DNA of 45,611 nucleotides, from positions 1 to 45,611 of the forward strand of contig NZ_SMYO01000027.1 in NCBI RefSeq assembly GCF_004358205.1, written 5' to 3'. Under the pieces are notes generated by a model. The model was not told the origin of the DNA and did not search any database. It saw only the letters and a list, made by a program, of their open reading frames with translations. Position numbers and translations under genes: made by a program. This DNA comes from Bacillus salipaludis. Its GTDB lineage: Bacteria > Bacillota > Bacilli > Bacillales_B > DSM-18226. Below, piece by piece: positions 44,348-45,611 of this stretch; within the stretch, counting starts at the first letter, position 1; the number at the start of each line of letters is the position of its first letter.

Positions 44348-44886
44348 GAAAATAATTTCCCTCTTTTCACGGATTTGACCCAGAACCCCCCATGGATGGA
44401 TTTGGGTTCGTACGAAATAATAAATGCCTTTGGATCTAGATTCTTGATTGTATCATAGAGCTTTAATTCAAATTTTCTCGGGGTTAAGATTTGCATCGCC
44501 ATCCGATCCCCTTCAAGCCCGTTTGCTTCCCAGTTTGTCACTCCATATCCCTTTTCCCGCAGTATTCCAGGTAAATTTTTATCATACTCGGTTGTGATTA
44601 CATTGACAGTAATATAACCAAGTGCGAGCTTTTCCTCTATTTTCATTCCGACTACAACACCGATTCCATATCCCACCGCATACGCAATGAGGTTCTGGAT
44701 TTCATTTAAGTTATTTAACACTAGGCCTAGGCCCAGTACATAGATAACTACTTCAATCATGCTGAGGAATGCAGCCAAATACCGTTGTCCTTTTAAGGTT
44801 AAGATCATTCTAATTGTAAAAAAGGAGACATAGACAATATTGATAACAAGGATTATGGCTACCATCATAAAACTATTCTCTAACAA
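44344..44886 (-). CDS. yebE: YebE, DUF2179/DUF5698 membrane protein (UPF0316)
   Basis: A 180-residue protein with three membrane helices in the first about 95 residues ([49 protein letters not shown]) and a cytosolic C-terminal DUF2179 domain ([27 protein letters not shown] ... [18 protein letters not shown]). It matches UPF0316 protein YebE. I chose the TTG at 44886, which has GGGGGT seven bases upstream; the frame opens with a GTG at 44919. Function is unknown; the DUF2179 domain occurs also in YitT-type proteins. Confidence 0.88.
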   Translation of the reverse strand: MLENSFMMVAIILVINIVYVSFFTIRMILTLKGQRYLAAFLSMIEVVIYVLGLGLVLNNLNEIQNLIAYAVGYGIGVVVGMKIEEKLALGYITVNVITTEYDKNLPGILREKGYGVTNWEANGLEGDRMAMQILTPRKFELKLYDTIKNLDPKAFIISYEPKSIHGGFWVKSVKRGKLFS

Positions 44887-45329
44887 AATAATTACCCCCT
44901 TTATATATCCTTCCCCCACTTTAGCACAATTTTTACAAAGGTCTAGTAGCTAGATTGTGTATTAAGAGAAAAATTTTCTTACTAAAAATTTTTGTTCCAT
45001 GTTGCATCAAATATGTTCCGTTTTGTCTGTTTGATTTTCCATTTTAAAATTTATGTACAAAACAAAATTAGTCCATTTTATATTTCTATACCCTTTTGGC
45101 GAAAAAAAAATCCTAGAAGATTTCTGGATTAAGTAACAATTATCCCCTTTTTTTCCAAAGGAGAATTATTAGGTGTATTGCTTTTTTATAAAGTTACCTT
45201 TTAAATGGTTTTTAATTTTATGTTCCATATTAAACCATATATGAGCTAATTCATCTGTTCTATGTTTCAATTTAGAATTATATGTTCCACATTATTATTT
45301 TTATGTGCCATTGCTTTATCCACGAACAC
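44887..45329. repeat. AT-rich gap with two 21-bp tandem arrays
   Basis: No gene is seen between yebE and the rRNA operon terminator. At 44991-45053 three units with TGTTCCA, TGTTCCG and TTTTCCA start 21 bp apart (44993, 45014, 45035). At 45219-45324 five units start at 45221, 45242, 45263, 45283 and 45304 (TGTTCCA, TGAGCTA, TGTTTCA, TGTTCCA, TGTGCCA), steps of 21, 21, 20 and 21. The stretch between them (45054-45218) shows no clear repeats. Confidence 0.65.
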
Positions 45330-45364
45330 CAAAAAAGACAACCTTCATCAGGTTGTCTTTTTTG
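45330..45364 (-). terminator. rRNA operon terminator
   Basis: AAAAAGACAACCT and its complement AGGTTGTCTTTTT pair around TGATGA-like loop bases, right after the 5S gene in the direction of transcription. Confidence 0.9.
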
Positions 45365-45367
45365 GTG

Positions 45368-45483
<116 letters not shown>

Positions 45484-45576
45484 CTATTAAGTTTGAGGTA
45501 TCATTCCCTCAAAACTAGATAATACAGAAGAAGTTTTTAGTAAAAACGAGTTCACCTTCATATAATACATATGACT

Positions 45577-45611
<35 letters not shown>

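Overview
The window comes from a low-GC, spore-former-type Firmicute of the family Bacillaceae. Strong AGGAGG-like ribosome sites, frequent GTG/TTG starts, intrinsic terminators with T tracts, and the gene order yebE-yebG-purEKBCSQLFMNHD-(DUF2892)-yerA-yerB-yerC-pcrB-pcrA-ligA-camS ... gatCAB all match the Bacillus subtilis map read in reverse. An aceBA glyoxylate shunt, a GH15 enzyme and a His/Met-rich lipoprotein module set it apart from B. subtilis 168. A Neobacillus/Mesobacillus-like genome is my guess, not something the sequence proves.

Layout. 1-2.5 kb: the C-terminal end of a sodium/proline symporter, a 52-bp tandem array, a DUF1697 protein and a YcgL-type nucleotidyltransferase. 2.7-6.0 kb: gatCAB, the glutamyl/aspartyl-tRNA amidotransferase. 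6.2-9.2 kb: a second, short 52-bp array, fosB, a membrane-anchored HTH-like protein, a lysozyme-like enzyme, an OsmC peroxiredoxin and YueI. 9.3-12.4 kb: a 21-bp tandem array and aceB-aceA. 12.5-13.6 kb: a GH15 protein. 13.7-16.2 kb: a siroheme/nitrite group (nirD-like, nasF-type CobA-HemD fusion, ylnF-type dehydrogenase) with no nirB nearby. 16.4-18.9 kb: two membrane proteins divergent from a His/Met-rich lipoprotein. 18.9-30.2 kb: P5C dehydrogenase, camS, ligA, pcrA, pcrB, yerC, yerB, yerA. 30.3-31.1 kb: a DUF2892 protein and the largest 52-bp array. 31.1-44.0 kb: the complete twelve-gene purine operon, transcribed leftward and controlled by a promoter with a PurBox pair and a guanine-class riboswitch. 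44.1-44.9 kb: yebG and yebE. 45.3-45.6 kb: the end of an rRNA operon (23S 3' end and 5S).

How the genes work together. The pur operon takes PRPP to IMP. Its genes are tightly packed with many overlaps, and it is gated at initiation (PurR sites) and at elongation (riboswitch). ligA-pcrA-pcrB is the conserved DNA ligase/helicase/archaeal-type lipid synthase block. aceBA lets the cell grow on acetate or fatty acids. The siroheme genes would supply a nitrite or sulfite reductase encoded elsewhere.

The least ordinary signal is non-coding. Three intergenic arrays with a 51-52 bp period (640-1012, 6244-6390, 30690-31085) each carry a small inverted repeat in the unit. Two further places hold 21-bp arrays built on a TTCCA core (9295-9378; 44991-45053 with 45219-45324). 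Periods of 52 and 21 bp are close to five and two helical turns. Four copies of a 22-bp AAACGTTT-centred palindrome lie between 2.4 and 8.7 kb. I do not know a function for these. I saw no transposase, CRISPR array, prophage or clear new protein-based defence system.
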